DNA of 64,000 nt from Coccinella septempunctata (lineage: Eukaryota > Arthropoda > Insecta > Coleoptera > Coccinellidae). The stretch spans positions 13,930,501 through 13,994,500 of the forward strand of contig NC_058196.1 of the NCBI RefSeq assembly GCF_907165205.1, in the 5' to 3' direction. The position numbers and the translations under genes were made by a program. Positions 37,723-49,461 of the stretch are shown in pieces (position 1 is the stretch's first letter; every line of letters starts with the position of its first letter). Under the pieces are notes generated by a model. That model was not told where the DNA came from. It did not search any database and saw only the letters and a program-made list of their open reading frames with translations.

Positions 37723-38343
37723 ATGGTAAGTTGATTTTATATATATTTTTCATTTCAAGAATTCTGAATTTTTTCGTATTTCTCAAAATGTTATTGAGAT
37801 TGAAAAGTATTTCGAGTTCCTTTAATAATTTATAATAACTAGATTAAAATTGATGTAATATCATATTATGTTTTGGTTTTTTTTCAGTCTGCTCAAATAC
37901 CAATACAAAGTTCTTGGGAGGAGTTCATACTGCCGACAAGGATTGCCTTCTTGACTCAAGAAAAATTAAACAAATTGAGAAAAATAGAGTTACGTAAGAA
38001 GGTGATCATTCACGATTTAATTCGAAATAATCAGAGTGTGCTGGATCGTTTAAAAGATCTGAGGTTCTATAGAGGCAGTCATTCAGCGAATCTGAGAAGA
38101 ACATCAGAAATTCTTGATGTCAAATTGACTAAGGCTTTATATATTAAGAGAATATTGGAAATAACTGTCCGCGGAAAGAAGAAGAAGGAAATACTGAACA
38201 TGGAAATATCCGAATTAGGTGGAGCGATCAGACACCAGAAAACTCACAGGCATCGTGATTTTGAACCAACCATATCTCCACTAGCCATATATTCAAATGA
38301 TATGCGGAATCGCGGAATGAAGAGAAAACGAGATTATCGATAA
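37723..38343 (+). CDS. Array gene copy 10: basic 152-aa protein, B-type
   Basis: The structure is ATG 37723-37725, intron 37726-37887 (donor GTAAGT) and exon 2 37888-38343. The frame is intact. Residue 112 is Gly, with CCG at Pro17. The protein is identical to copies 13 and 15. The leader has a 7-bp deletion shared only with copy 15. Confidence 0.75.
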
Positions 38344-41110
38344 AATGGATTGAATCAAGATAAATCAATAAACGAATGTAAATATTGTATTGCTATTGTA
38401 AATAAACATACAGTTATTTTGAAAATAAATTGGTTGGGAATTAAAGGTGGAATTTTTATTCAAAATTTTATCGAAAGTAGGACGCCATCTCCAAAATAAC
38501 TACAAATTTCATGGTAAATTTAAGTGCTTAGTTCATTCGATGCTCCAGAAAAAAAATCATGAACGACCTCGAGTAGGTTGTATAAAATTATTGTTCTATC
38601 CTCATTCATATAATAAATGTGAAACTGCGTGTGTTTGATAGTTTGTTTCTACGTTTCTCTTTCCATAACGCCCAGGGTAGATGTCGGATTTTGTGGGAAT
38701 TTCACTATAGTGTAGAGAATTTATCGGATTAGGTTTCAGTGTAACATTCATTTTTATATGGAGAAATTCATATATGAAAAAATAAAATAAGAAATTAAAT
38801 AAAAGTTGAAATTAAATAAAATTTGAAATTCAATAAAATTTCTTTGAAAAAGTCCGCGATGGCATATATCTAACTTTCCGGGATAACCACCAACAATAAT
38901 CTATTTTAAAATTTATCGATACTTTGGCTGTGTACTTGAGTGCTTCTTAATATAAGAAAAACATTCATTAGTATCTTTCTGTGAAAAGTTTTGGCTAAAA
39001 AGCTATCTCCATCAATACAATTGTCAAAAATATATTTATTCCATCATTAGGTCAACCGACATAACATGCAGATACTGGGGAAATTACAAGAGATAGAGGG
39101 AAATGATCAAGTACTAGTTTGTGAGCTATCTGACGTTTACGTCCATGTTTCGCTGCAAAAATTCTGGTATGTGCCGTCATTTCGAGAGAATTATTTCTGT
39201 ATTTTTTGCGGAAATTAATGCGACAGATCTCTGACAACAAGGATTCAAAATTATTCGAGTCCTAGTTGAATTAGCTTATAAAATTAATCCCATAATTTGA
39301 AATATTTCGGATATAAATCTCTGTGTTTGTTCCTACTAGGGCATTCAAAAAAGGTTGAACATTTAAAGAGACAATCTACTTTATTCATTGCTGGCTAGCG
39401 GATTGTGTGGGATATCGTTTCTCTTCTCATACTCTATCATTGTTTATGTGAAGTTTAGTGAATTATATATACATCCATTGATTTCAAATGTACGTATTAT
39501 AATTTGTTTGGAATATTACAAATATTTATAGAAATCAATTTTTTTCATTTTTGCTGGAAAATTGGATGAGACCAATGGGATAATGATAAATCAACGTTGA
39601 AAACTTCATTTTCGACATCGATTTCTAGTTTTTCATAACTAATTATTATTTTCGAAAAATTTCTGAATTCTGTTATCGGAAATACATGAAATATCAACAT
39701 CTTATTCGGATATTTCCTTGAAAAGATTAAATTATCGAAGGACTTAATATTAATCGTTTCGAATAAGTCGTAGTGAAAAGTATAAAAGCGTTTTTGTTCG
39801 AAAAATGATACCGAAAAGCATTATCGGAACATAAGAATAATAAAGCATTTCTCTGTAGGTAGCAGGGGGTTTTCGATGACACAGCTGATAAGCTTCCAAA
39901 CTACCTAGACTGAATCATCATTGATTCTGGAATGTTCTACACCTCAGAAGAAACATTAAAAACGAATAAGAAATCAGGAAGCCATTCAATGATTTGTCTG
40001 TATTGATCGAGTAGAAGCCATTTCAAACAATGTTCCGTTATTTCCGAAGTCTTCGTGAAACTCTCACCTCATTCGAAGAACACCATATTGAAATGAGCAA
40101 AAAATGTTCTCGAAATCGCTTCTAACCTTAATATTTGCTGTAAAAAATTTCAGAAAAGTTATAATAATTTTGCTTAAATAATTGATAGTCATGCGACCAA
40201 TCAACAGACGTTTCGTGTCTTTCATACTCAATTCAAGGGAAGGAATATGAATCAAGGAAATATAATATCCACTACAGTACCTACTGCTTCTGCAATCTCT
40301 CAACTCATTTTTTTCCCCCAAAACATTGAATCATATACAGTACCTACATTTATTCCTCACAAATCTCGACGGTAGTGACGAAAATATGTTCAACCGGATT
40401 TTTTTCACTCCAATAACGTCACCTGTAGTATTTCGATTGATTAAAGAAAAATTCATTCGAAATCATTTTGCAAGCAACACTTCATGAACTGTCTTTGAAC
40501 TGACAAACGATTACACGTAGTTTATTATTTGCTTAGACATTGTGATTTCGAAATAAATATGGAAACCTATAAGTGAATCGCCTTATTAGGTTATACCTAC
40601 ACCCACAACGGATAGTAGTGTTAATCTGTCTAAAACGGTGGGAATGGGCGGAAAATGATGACAAATATGCTCTACATTCGAAAAACATCACTTTTTTAAA
40701 ATCCGTTAATGGAAATCCTTATTTTGGCATAAAAACTTCCGAAAGTGACGAAATGAGGTACATTTACCATACATAAGTACATCTCTATAATACGCGTATT
40801 TCGTTTGATGAACTTCAATATGATATGAGTCCATAAATTGAGGTGAAATTCTGCCGACGTTTTGATTTTGTCGAAACCATCATCGGGGCACTGAAAGAGC
40901 AATATAAAACTATGTTAAAATATACATATATCGGCCGTTTTTGAATTAAAATGAACTAAAAGTTATAAAGCTCGCTTGATTATAGATTGTTGGGTATGAT
41001 GAATCTCTGAGCGAAGGTTTTGGCTGATCGCACATTGAAATGGCAAAAAAATCATGCATTTGAGGAAAGCGATGCATCGAAGAAAAAAACTTTCATGTAT
41101 GAAAATGAAC
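38344..41110 (+). other. Spacer 10, 84-bp deletion type
   Basis: The deletion junction is at 40020/40021. The spacer is nearly the same as spacer 5 (offset 19,620). The extra T near 38452 breaks the in-frame extension. No supported gene. Confidence 0.8.
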
Positions 41111-41118
41111 TATATAAG
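41111..41118 (+). promoter_or_regulatory. TATA box, copy 11 (TATATAAG)
   Basis: A-type TATA box, 470 bp upstream of the copy 11 ATG. Confidence 0.6.
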
Positions 41119-41580
41119 GGAACACTGTAATTGCTTATTTATTAATCATATAATAATAATCATTTATTCGAATAGGAAAGGAGGCGTATAGCCTATAAAC
41201 TTGCAGAGTACAGAAAAAGAACGAAAATATTGTGCGTTACGAAAAGGAATGACATATGAACAAGGATAGCAAAAACTAAAATAATCGAAACAAAACAAAC
41301 CCTGGACTAGCATACACATCACCCGAGGAATGAAACATTGTATCTATGATAAGGATCCAAAACCCCTAAGTTTGTTTATAAGTGAAGATCAAAAATTTCA
41401 GCCCTCAGCCCTCAACAAGGGGGGATATTTATTGAAAATTACCAAAGTCAGGTAGCAGAACGAATCGGTTAGTACCTACATTTTTCATTCATTCCCTGAA
41501 TTTCGAAGAGTGAAGTTCCTAATTCTTAAAATTTTAGTTATACTTTTAAAGTTGAAAATTGGCGTTATTCGAAAATCAAA

Positions 41581-42200
41581 ATGGTAAGTTGATTTTATAT
41601 ATATTTTTCATTTCAAGAATTCTGAATTTTTTCGTATTTCTCAAAATGTTATTGAGATTGAAAAGTATTTCGAGTTCCTTTAATAATTTATAATAACTAG
41701 ATTGAAATTGATGTAATATATATTATGTTTTGGTTTTTTTTCAGTCTGCTCAAATACCAATACAAAGTTCTTGGGAGGAGTTCATACTGCCCACAAGGAT
41801 TGCCTTCTTGACTCAAGAAAAATTAAACAAATTGAGAAAAATAGAGTTACGTAAGAAGGTGATCATTCACGATTTAATTCGAAATAATCAGAGTGTGCTG
41901 GATCGTTTAAAAGATCTGAGGTTCTATAGAGGCAGTCATTCAGCGAATCTGAGAAGAACATCAGAAATTCTTGATGTCAAATTGACTAAGGCTTTATATA
42001 TTAAGAGAATATTGGAAATAACTGTCCGCGGAAAGAAGAAGAAGGAAATACTGAACATGGAAATATCCGAATTATGTGGAGCGATCAGACACCAGAAAAC
42101 TCACAGGCATCGTGATTTTGAACCAACCATATCTCCCCTAGCCATATATTCAAATGATATGCGGAATCGCGGAATGAAGAGAAAACGAGATTATCGATAA
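41581..42200 (+). CDS. Array gene copy 11: basic 152-aa protein, A-type consensus
   Basis: The structure is ATG 41581-41583, intron 41584-41744 (161 bp, donor GTAAGT) and exon 2 41745-42200. The protein is identical to copy 9. The one-base shorter intron is shared with copies 4, 12 and 14. Confidence 0.77.
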
Positions 42201-45065
42201 AATGGATTGAATCAAGATAAATTAATAAACGAATGTAAATATTGTATTGCTATTGTAAATAAACATACAGTTATTTTGAAAATAAATTGGTTGGGAATTA
42301 AAGGTGGAGTTTCATTCAAAATTTTATCGAAAGTAGGACGCCATCTCCAAAATAACTACAAATTTCATGGTAAATTTCAGTGCTTAGTTCATTCGATGCT
42401 CCAGAAAAAAAATCATGAACGACCTCGAGTAGGTTGTATAAAATTATTGTTCTATCCTCATTCATATAATAAATGTGAAACTGCGTGTGTTTGATAGTTT
42501 GTTTCTACGTTTCTCTTTCCATAACGCCCAGGGTAGATGTCGGATTTTGTGGGAATTTCACTATAGTGTAGAGAATTTATCGGATTAGGTTTCAGTGTAA
42601 CATTCATTTTTATATGAAGAAATTCATATATGAAAAAATAAAATAAGAAATTAACAAAAAGTTGAAATTAAATGAAATTTGAAATTCAATAAAATTTCTT
42701 TGAAAAAGTCCGCGATGGTATATATCTAACTTTCCGGGATAACCACCAACATTAATCTATTTTAAAATTTATCGATACTTTGGCTGTGTACTTGAGTGCT
42801 TCTTAATATAAGAAAAACATTCATTAGTATCGTTCTGTGAAAAGTTTTGGCTAAACAGCTATCTCCATCAATACAATTGTATGTATTGTATTGTCAAAAA
42901 TATATTTATTCCATCATTAGGTCAACCGACATAACATGCAGATACTGGGGAAATTACAAGAGATAGAGGTAAATGATCAGTACTAGTTTGTGAGCTATCT
43001 GACGTTTACGTCCATGTTTCGCTGCAAAAATTCTGGTATGTGCCGTCATTTCGAGAGAATTATTTCTGTATTTTTTGCGGAAATTAATGCGACAGATCTC
43101 TGAAAACAAGGATTAAAAATTATTCGAGTCCTAGTTGAATTAGTTTATCAGATTTTTTCCCATAATTTGAAATATTATGGATATAAATCTCTGGGTTTGT
43201 TCCTACTAGGGCATTCAAAAAAGGTTGAACATTTAAAAAGACAATCTACTTTATTCATTGCTGGCTAGCGGATTGTGTGGGATATCGTTTCTCTTCTCAT
43301 ACTCTTATCATTATTTATGTGAAGTTTAGTGAATTATATATACATCCATTGATTTCAAATGTACGTATTATAATTTGTTTGGAATATTACAAATATTTAT
43401 AGAAATCAATTTTTTTCTTTTTTGCTGGAAAATTGGATGAGACCAATGGGATAATGATAAATCAACGTTGAAAACTTCATTTTCGACATCGATTTCTAGT
43501 TTTTCATAACTAATTATTATTTTCGAAAAATTTCTGAATTCTGTTATCGGAAATATATGAAATATCAACATCTTATTTGAATATTTCCTTGAAAAGATTA
43601 AATTATTGAAGGACTTAATATTACTCGTTTCGAATAAGTCGTAGTGAAAAGTATAAAGGCGTTTTTGTTCGAAAAATGATACCGAAAATCATTATCGCAA
43701 CATAAGAATAATAAAGCATTTCTCTGTAGGTAGCAAGGGGTTTTCGATGACACAGCTGATAAGCTTCCAAACTACCTAGACTGAATCATCACTGATTCTG
43801 GAATGTTCCACACCTTAGAAGAAACATTAAAAACGAATAAGAAATCAGGAAGCCATTCAATGATTTGTCTGTATTGATCGAGTAGAAGCCAATCAAAATG
43901 TCAGCCTCAGCGCCTTCAACGATAATTTTTTCAATATTCGTGAGTGACATTCGAAAATAACTATAAATGGAAAAATTTCAAACAATGTTCCGTTATTTCC
44001 GAAGTCTTCGTGAAACTCTCACCTCATTCGAAGAACACCATATTGAAATGAGCAAAAAATGTTCTCGAAATCGCTTCTAACCTTAATATTTGCTGTAAAA
44101 AATTTCAGAAAAGTTATAATAATTTTGCTTAAATAATTGATAGTCATGCGACCAATCAACAGACGTTTCGTGTCTTTCATACTCAATTCAAGGGAAGGAA
44201 TATGAATCAAGGAAATATAATATCCACTACAGTACCTACTGCTTCTGCAATCTCTCAACTCATTTTTTTCCCCCAAAACATTGAATCATATACAGTACCT
44301 ACATTTATTCCTCACAAATCTCGACGGTAGTGACGAAAATATGTTCAACCGGATTTTTTTCACTCCAATAACGTCACCTGTAGTATTTCGATTGATTAAA
44401 GAAAAATTCATTCGAAATCATTTTGCAAGCAACACTTCATGAACTGTCTTTGAACTGACAAACGATTACACGTAGTTTATTATTTGCTTAGACATTGTGA
44501 TTTCGAAATAAATATGGAAACCTATAAGTGAATCGCCTTATTAGGTTATACCTACACCCACAACGGATAGTAGTGTTAATCTGTCTAAAACGGTGGGAAT
44601 GGGCGGAAAATGATGACAAATATGCTCTACATTCGAAAAACATCACTTTTTTAAAATCCGTTAATGGAAATCCTTATTTTGGCATAAAAACTTCCGAAAG
44701 TGACGAAATGAGGTACATTTACCATACATAAGTACATCTCTATAATACGCGTATTTCGTTTGATGAACTTCGATATGATATGAGTCCATAAATTGAGGTG
44801 AAATTCTGCCGACGTTTTGATTTTGTCGAAACCATGATCGGGGCACTGAAAGAGCATTATAAAACTATGTTAAAATATACATATATCGGCCGTTTTTGAA
44901 TTAAAATTAACTAAAATTTATAAAGCTCGCTTGATTATAGATTTTTGGGTATGATGAATCTCTGAGCGAAGGTTTTGGCTGATCGCACATTGAAATGGCA
45001 AAAAAATCATGCATTTGAGGAAAGCGATGCATCGAAGAAAAAAACTTTCATGTATGAAAATGAAC
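42201..45065 (+). other. Spacer 11, with 14-bp insertion
   Basis: It carries the same 14-base insertion as spacer 4, here at 42881-42894. It also has the aacaaaaag form of the 17-bp repeat. No supported gene. Confidence 0.8.
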
Positions 45066-45073
45066 TATATAAG
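45066..45073 (+). promoter_or_regulatory. TATA box, copy 12 (TATATAAG)
   Basis: A-type TATA box, 470 bp upstream of the copy 12 ATG. Confidence 0.55.
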
Positions 45074-45535
45074 GGAACACTGTAATTGCTTATTTATTAA
45101 TCATATAATAATAATCATTTATTCGAATAGAAAAGGAGGCGTATAGCCTATAAACTTGCAGAGTACAGAAAAAGAACGAAAATATTGTGCGTTACGAAAA
45201 GGAATGACATATGAACAAGGATAGCAAAAACTAAAATAATCGAAACAAAACAAACCCTGGACTAGCATACACATCACCCGAGGAATGAAACATTGTATCT
45301 ATGATAAGGATCCAAAACCCCTAAGTTTGTTTATAAGTGAAGATCAAAAATTTCAGCCCTCAGCCCTCAACAAGGGGGGATATTTATTGAAAATTACCAA
45401 AGTCAGGTAGCAGAACGAATCGGTTAGTACCTACATTTTTCATTCATTCCCTGAATTTCGAAGAGTGAAGTTCCTAATTCTTAAAATTTTAGTTATACTT
45501 TTAAAGTTGAAAATTGGCGTTATACGAAAATCAAA

Positions 45536-46155
45536 ATGGTTAGTTGATTTTATATATATTTTTCATTTCAAGAATTCTGAATTTTTTCGTATTTCTCAAA
45601 ATGTTATTGAGATTGAAAAGTATTTCGACTTCCTTTAATAATTTATAATAACTAGATTGAAATTGATGTAATATATATTATGTTTTGGTTTTTTTTCAGT
45701 CTGCTCAAATACCAATACAAAGTTCTTGGGAGGAGTTCATACTGCCCACAAGGATTGCCTTCTTGACTCAAGAAAAATTAAACAAATTGAGAAAAATAGA
45801 GTTACGTAAGAAGGTGATCATTCACGATTTAATTCGAAATAATCAGAGTGTGCTGGATCGTTTAAAAGATCTGAGGTTCTATAGAGGCAGTCATTCAGCG
45901 AATCTGAGAAGAACATCAGAAATTCTTGATGTCAAATTGACTAAGGCTTTATATATTAAGAGAATATTGGAAATAACTGTCCGCGGAAAGAAGAAGAAGA
46001 AAATACTGAACATGGAAATATCCGAATTATGTGGAGCGATCAGACACCAGAAAACTCACAGGCATCGTGATTTTGAACCAACCATATCTCCCCTAGCCAT
46101 ATATTCAAATGATATGCGGAATCGCGGAATGAAGAGAAAACGAGATTATCGATAA
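45536..46155 (+). CDS. Array gene copy 12: basic 152-aa protein, E102K, unusual donor
   Basis: The structure is ATG 45536-45538, intron 45539-45699 (161 bp) and exon 2 45700-46155. The donor reads GTTAGT, whereas all other copies have GTAAGT or GTGAGT. This is a weaker match, so splicing may be reduced; failure would abolish the product, since the ATG is alone in exon 1. Glu102 is Lys, as in copy 3. The frame is intact. Confidence 0.7.
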
Positions 46156-48370
46156 AATGGATTGAATCAAGATAAATTAATAAACGAATGTAAATATTGT
46201 ATTGCTATTGTAAATAAACATACAGTTATTTTGAAAATAAATTGGTTGGGAATTAAAGGTGGAGTTTTATTCAAAATTTTATCGAAAGTAGGACGCCATC
46301 TCCAAAATAACTACAAATTTCATGGTAAATTTCAGTGCTTAGTTCATTCGATGCTCCAGAAAAAAAATCATGAACGACCTCGAGTAGGTTGTATAAAATT
46401 ATTGTTCTATCCTCATTCATATAATAAATGTGAAATTGCGTGTGTTTGATAGTTTGTTTCTACGTTTCTCTTTCCATAACGCCCAGGGTAGATGTCGGAT
46501 TTTGTGGGAATTTCACTATAGTGTAGAGAATTTATCGGATTAGGTTTCAGTGTAACATTCATTTTTATATGAAGAAATTCATATATGAAAAAATAAAATA
46601 AGAAATTAAATAAAAGTTGAAATTAAATAAAATTTGAAATTAAATAAAATTTCTTTGGAAAAGTCAGCGATGGCATATATCTAACTTTCCGGGATAACCA
46701 CCAACAATAATCTATTTTAAAATTTATCGATACTTTGGCTGTGTACTTGAGTGCTTCTTAATATAAGAAAAACATTCATTAGTATCGTTCTGTGAAAAGT
46801 TTTGGCTAAACAGCTATCTCCATCAATACAATTGTCAAAAATATATTTATTCCATCATTAGGTCAACCGACATAACATGCAGATACTGGGGAAATTACAA
46901 GAGATAGAGGTAAATGATCAGTACTAGTTTGTGAGCTATCTGACGTTTACGTCCATGTTTCGCTGCAAAAATTCTGGTATGTGCCGTCATTTCGAGAGAA
47001 TTATTTCTGTATTTTTTGCGGAAATTAATGCGACAGATCTCTGAAAACAAGGATTTAAAATTATTCGAGTCCTAGTTGAATTAGTTTATCAGATTTTTTC
47101 CCATAATTTGAAATATTTTGGATATAAATCTCTGGGTTTGTTCCTACTAGGGCATTCAAAAAAGGTTGAACATTTAAAAAGACAATCTACTTTATTCATT
47201 GCACCTCAGAAGAAACATTAAAAACGAATAAGAAATCAGGAAGCCATTCAATGATTTGTCTGTATTGATCGAGTAGAAGCCATTTCAAACAATGTTCCGT
47301 TATTTCCGAAGTCTTCGTGAAACTCTCACCTCATTCGAAGAACACCATATTGAAATGAGCAAAAAATGTTCTCGAAATCGCTACTAACCTTAATATTTGC
47401 TGTAAAAAATTTCAGAAAATTTATAATAATTTTGTTAAAATAATTGATAGTTATGGGACCAATCAACAGACGTTTCGTGTCTATCATACTCAATTCAAGG
47501 AAAGGAATATGAATCAAGGAAATATGATATCCACTACAGTAACTACTGCTTCTGCAATCTCTCAACTCATTTTTTTCCCCCAAAACATTGAATCATATAC
47601 AGTACATACATTTATTCCGCACAAATCTCGACGGTAGTGACGAAAATATGTTCAACCGGATTTTTTTCACTCCAATAACGTCACCTGTAGTATTTCGATT
47701 GATTAAAGAAAAATTCATTCGAAATTATTTTGCAAGCAACACTTCATGAACTGTCTTTGAACTGACAAACGATTACACGTAGTTTATTATTTGCTTAGAC
47801 ATTGTGATTTCGAAATAAATATGGAAACCTATAAGTGAATCGCCTTATTAGGTTATACCTACACCCACAACGGATAGTAGTGTTAATCTGTCTAAAACGG
47901 TGGGAATGGGCGGAAAATGATGACAAATATGCTCTACATTCGAAAAACATCACTTTTTTCAAATCCGTTAATGGAAATCCTTATTTTGGCATAAAAACTT
48001 CCGAAAGTGACGAAATGAGGTACATTTACCATACATAAGTACATCTCTATAATACGCGTATTTCGTTTGATGAACTTCAATATGATATGAGTCCATAAAT
48101 TGAGGTGAAATTCTGCCGACGTTTTGATTTTATCGAAACCATCATCGGGGCACTGAAAGAGCAATATAAAACTATGTTAAAATATACATATATCGGCCGT
48201 TTTTGAATTAAAATGAACTAAAAGTTATAAATCTCGCTTGATTATTGATTTTTGGGTATGATGAATCTCTGAGTGAAGGTTTTGGCTGATCGCACATTGA
48301 AATGGCAAAAAAATCATGCATTTGAGGAAAGCGATGCATCGAAGAAAAACTTTCATGTATGAAAATGAAC
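46156..48370 (+). other. Spacer 12, short type with two internal deletions
   Basis: The same pair of deletions as spacer 3 occurs at about 47202 and about 47283. It contains more private substitutions than most spacers in the 47400-47620 stretch. No supported gene. Confidence 0.8.
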
Positions 48371-48378
48371 TATAAAAG
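48371..48378 (+). promoter_or_regulatory. TATA box, copy 13 (TATAAAAG)
   Basis: B-type TATA box, 470 bp upstream of the copy 13 ATG. Confidence 0.65.
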
Positions 48379-48840
48379 GGAACACTGTAATTGCTTATTT
48401 ATTAATCAGATAATAATAATCATTTATTCGAAAAGGAAAGGAGGCGTATAGCCTATAAACTTGCAGAGTACAGAAAGAGAACGAAAATATTGTGCGTTAC
48501 GAAAAGGAATGACATATGAACAAGGATAGCAAAAACTAAAATAATCGAAACAAAACAAACCCTGGACTAGCATACACATCACCCGAGGAATGAAACATTG
48601 TATCTATGATAAGGATCCAAAACCCCTAAGTTTGTTTATAAGTGAAGATCAAAAATTTCAGCCCTCAGCCCTCAACAAGGGGGGATATTTATTGAAAATA
48701 ACCAAAGTCAGGTAGCAGAACGAATCGGTTAGTACCTACATTTTTCATTCATTCCCTGAATTTCGAAGAGTGAAGTTCCTAATTCTTAAAATTTTAGTTA
48801 TACTTTTAAAGTTGAAAATTGGCGTTATACGAAAATCAAA

Positions 48841-49461
48841 ATGGTAAGTTGATTTTATATATATTTTTCATTTCAAGAATTCTGAATTTTTTCGTATTTC
48901 TCAAAATGTTATTGAGATTGAAAAGTATTTCGAGTTCCTTTAATAATTTATAATAACTAGATTAAAATTGATGTAATATCATATTATGTTTTGGTTTTTT
49001 TTCAGTCTGCTCAAATACCAATACAAAGTTCTTGGGAGGAGTTCATACTGCCGACAAGGATTGCCTTCTTGACTCAAGAAAAATTAAACAAATTGAGAAA
49101 AATAGAGTTACGTAAGAAGGTGATCATTCACGATTTAATTCGAAATAATCAGAGTGTGCTGGATCGTTTAAAAGATCTGAGATTCTATAGAGGCAGTCAT
49201 TCAGCGAATCTGAGAAGAACATCAGAAATTCTTGATGTCAAATTGACTAAGGCTTTATATATTAAGAGAATATTGGAAATAACTGTCCGCGGAAAGAAGA
49301 AGAAGGAAATACTGAACATGGAAATATCCGAATTAGGTGGAGCGATCAGACACCAGAAAACTCACAGGCATCGTGATTTTGAACCAACCATATCTCCACT
49401 AGCCATATATTCAAATGATATGCGGAATCGCGGAATGAAGAGAAAACGAGATTATCGATAA
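48841..49461 (+). CDS. Array gene copy 13: basic 152-aa protein, B-type
   Basis: The structure is ATG 48841-48843, intron 48844-49005 (donor GTAAGT) and exon 2 49006-49461. The protein is identical to copies 10 and 15 (Gly112). A silent AGG to AGA change at Arg60 is shared with copy 16. The frame is intact. Confidence 0.75.
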
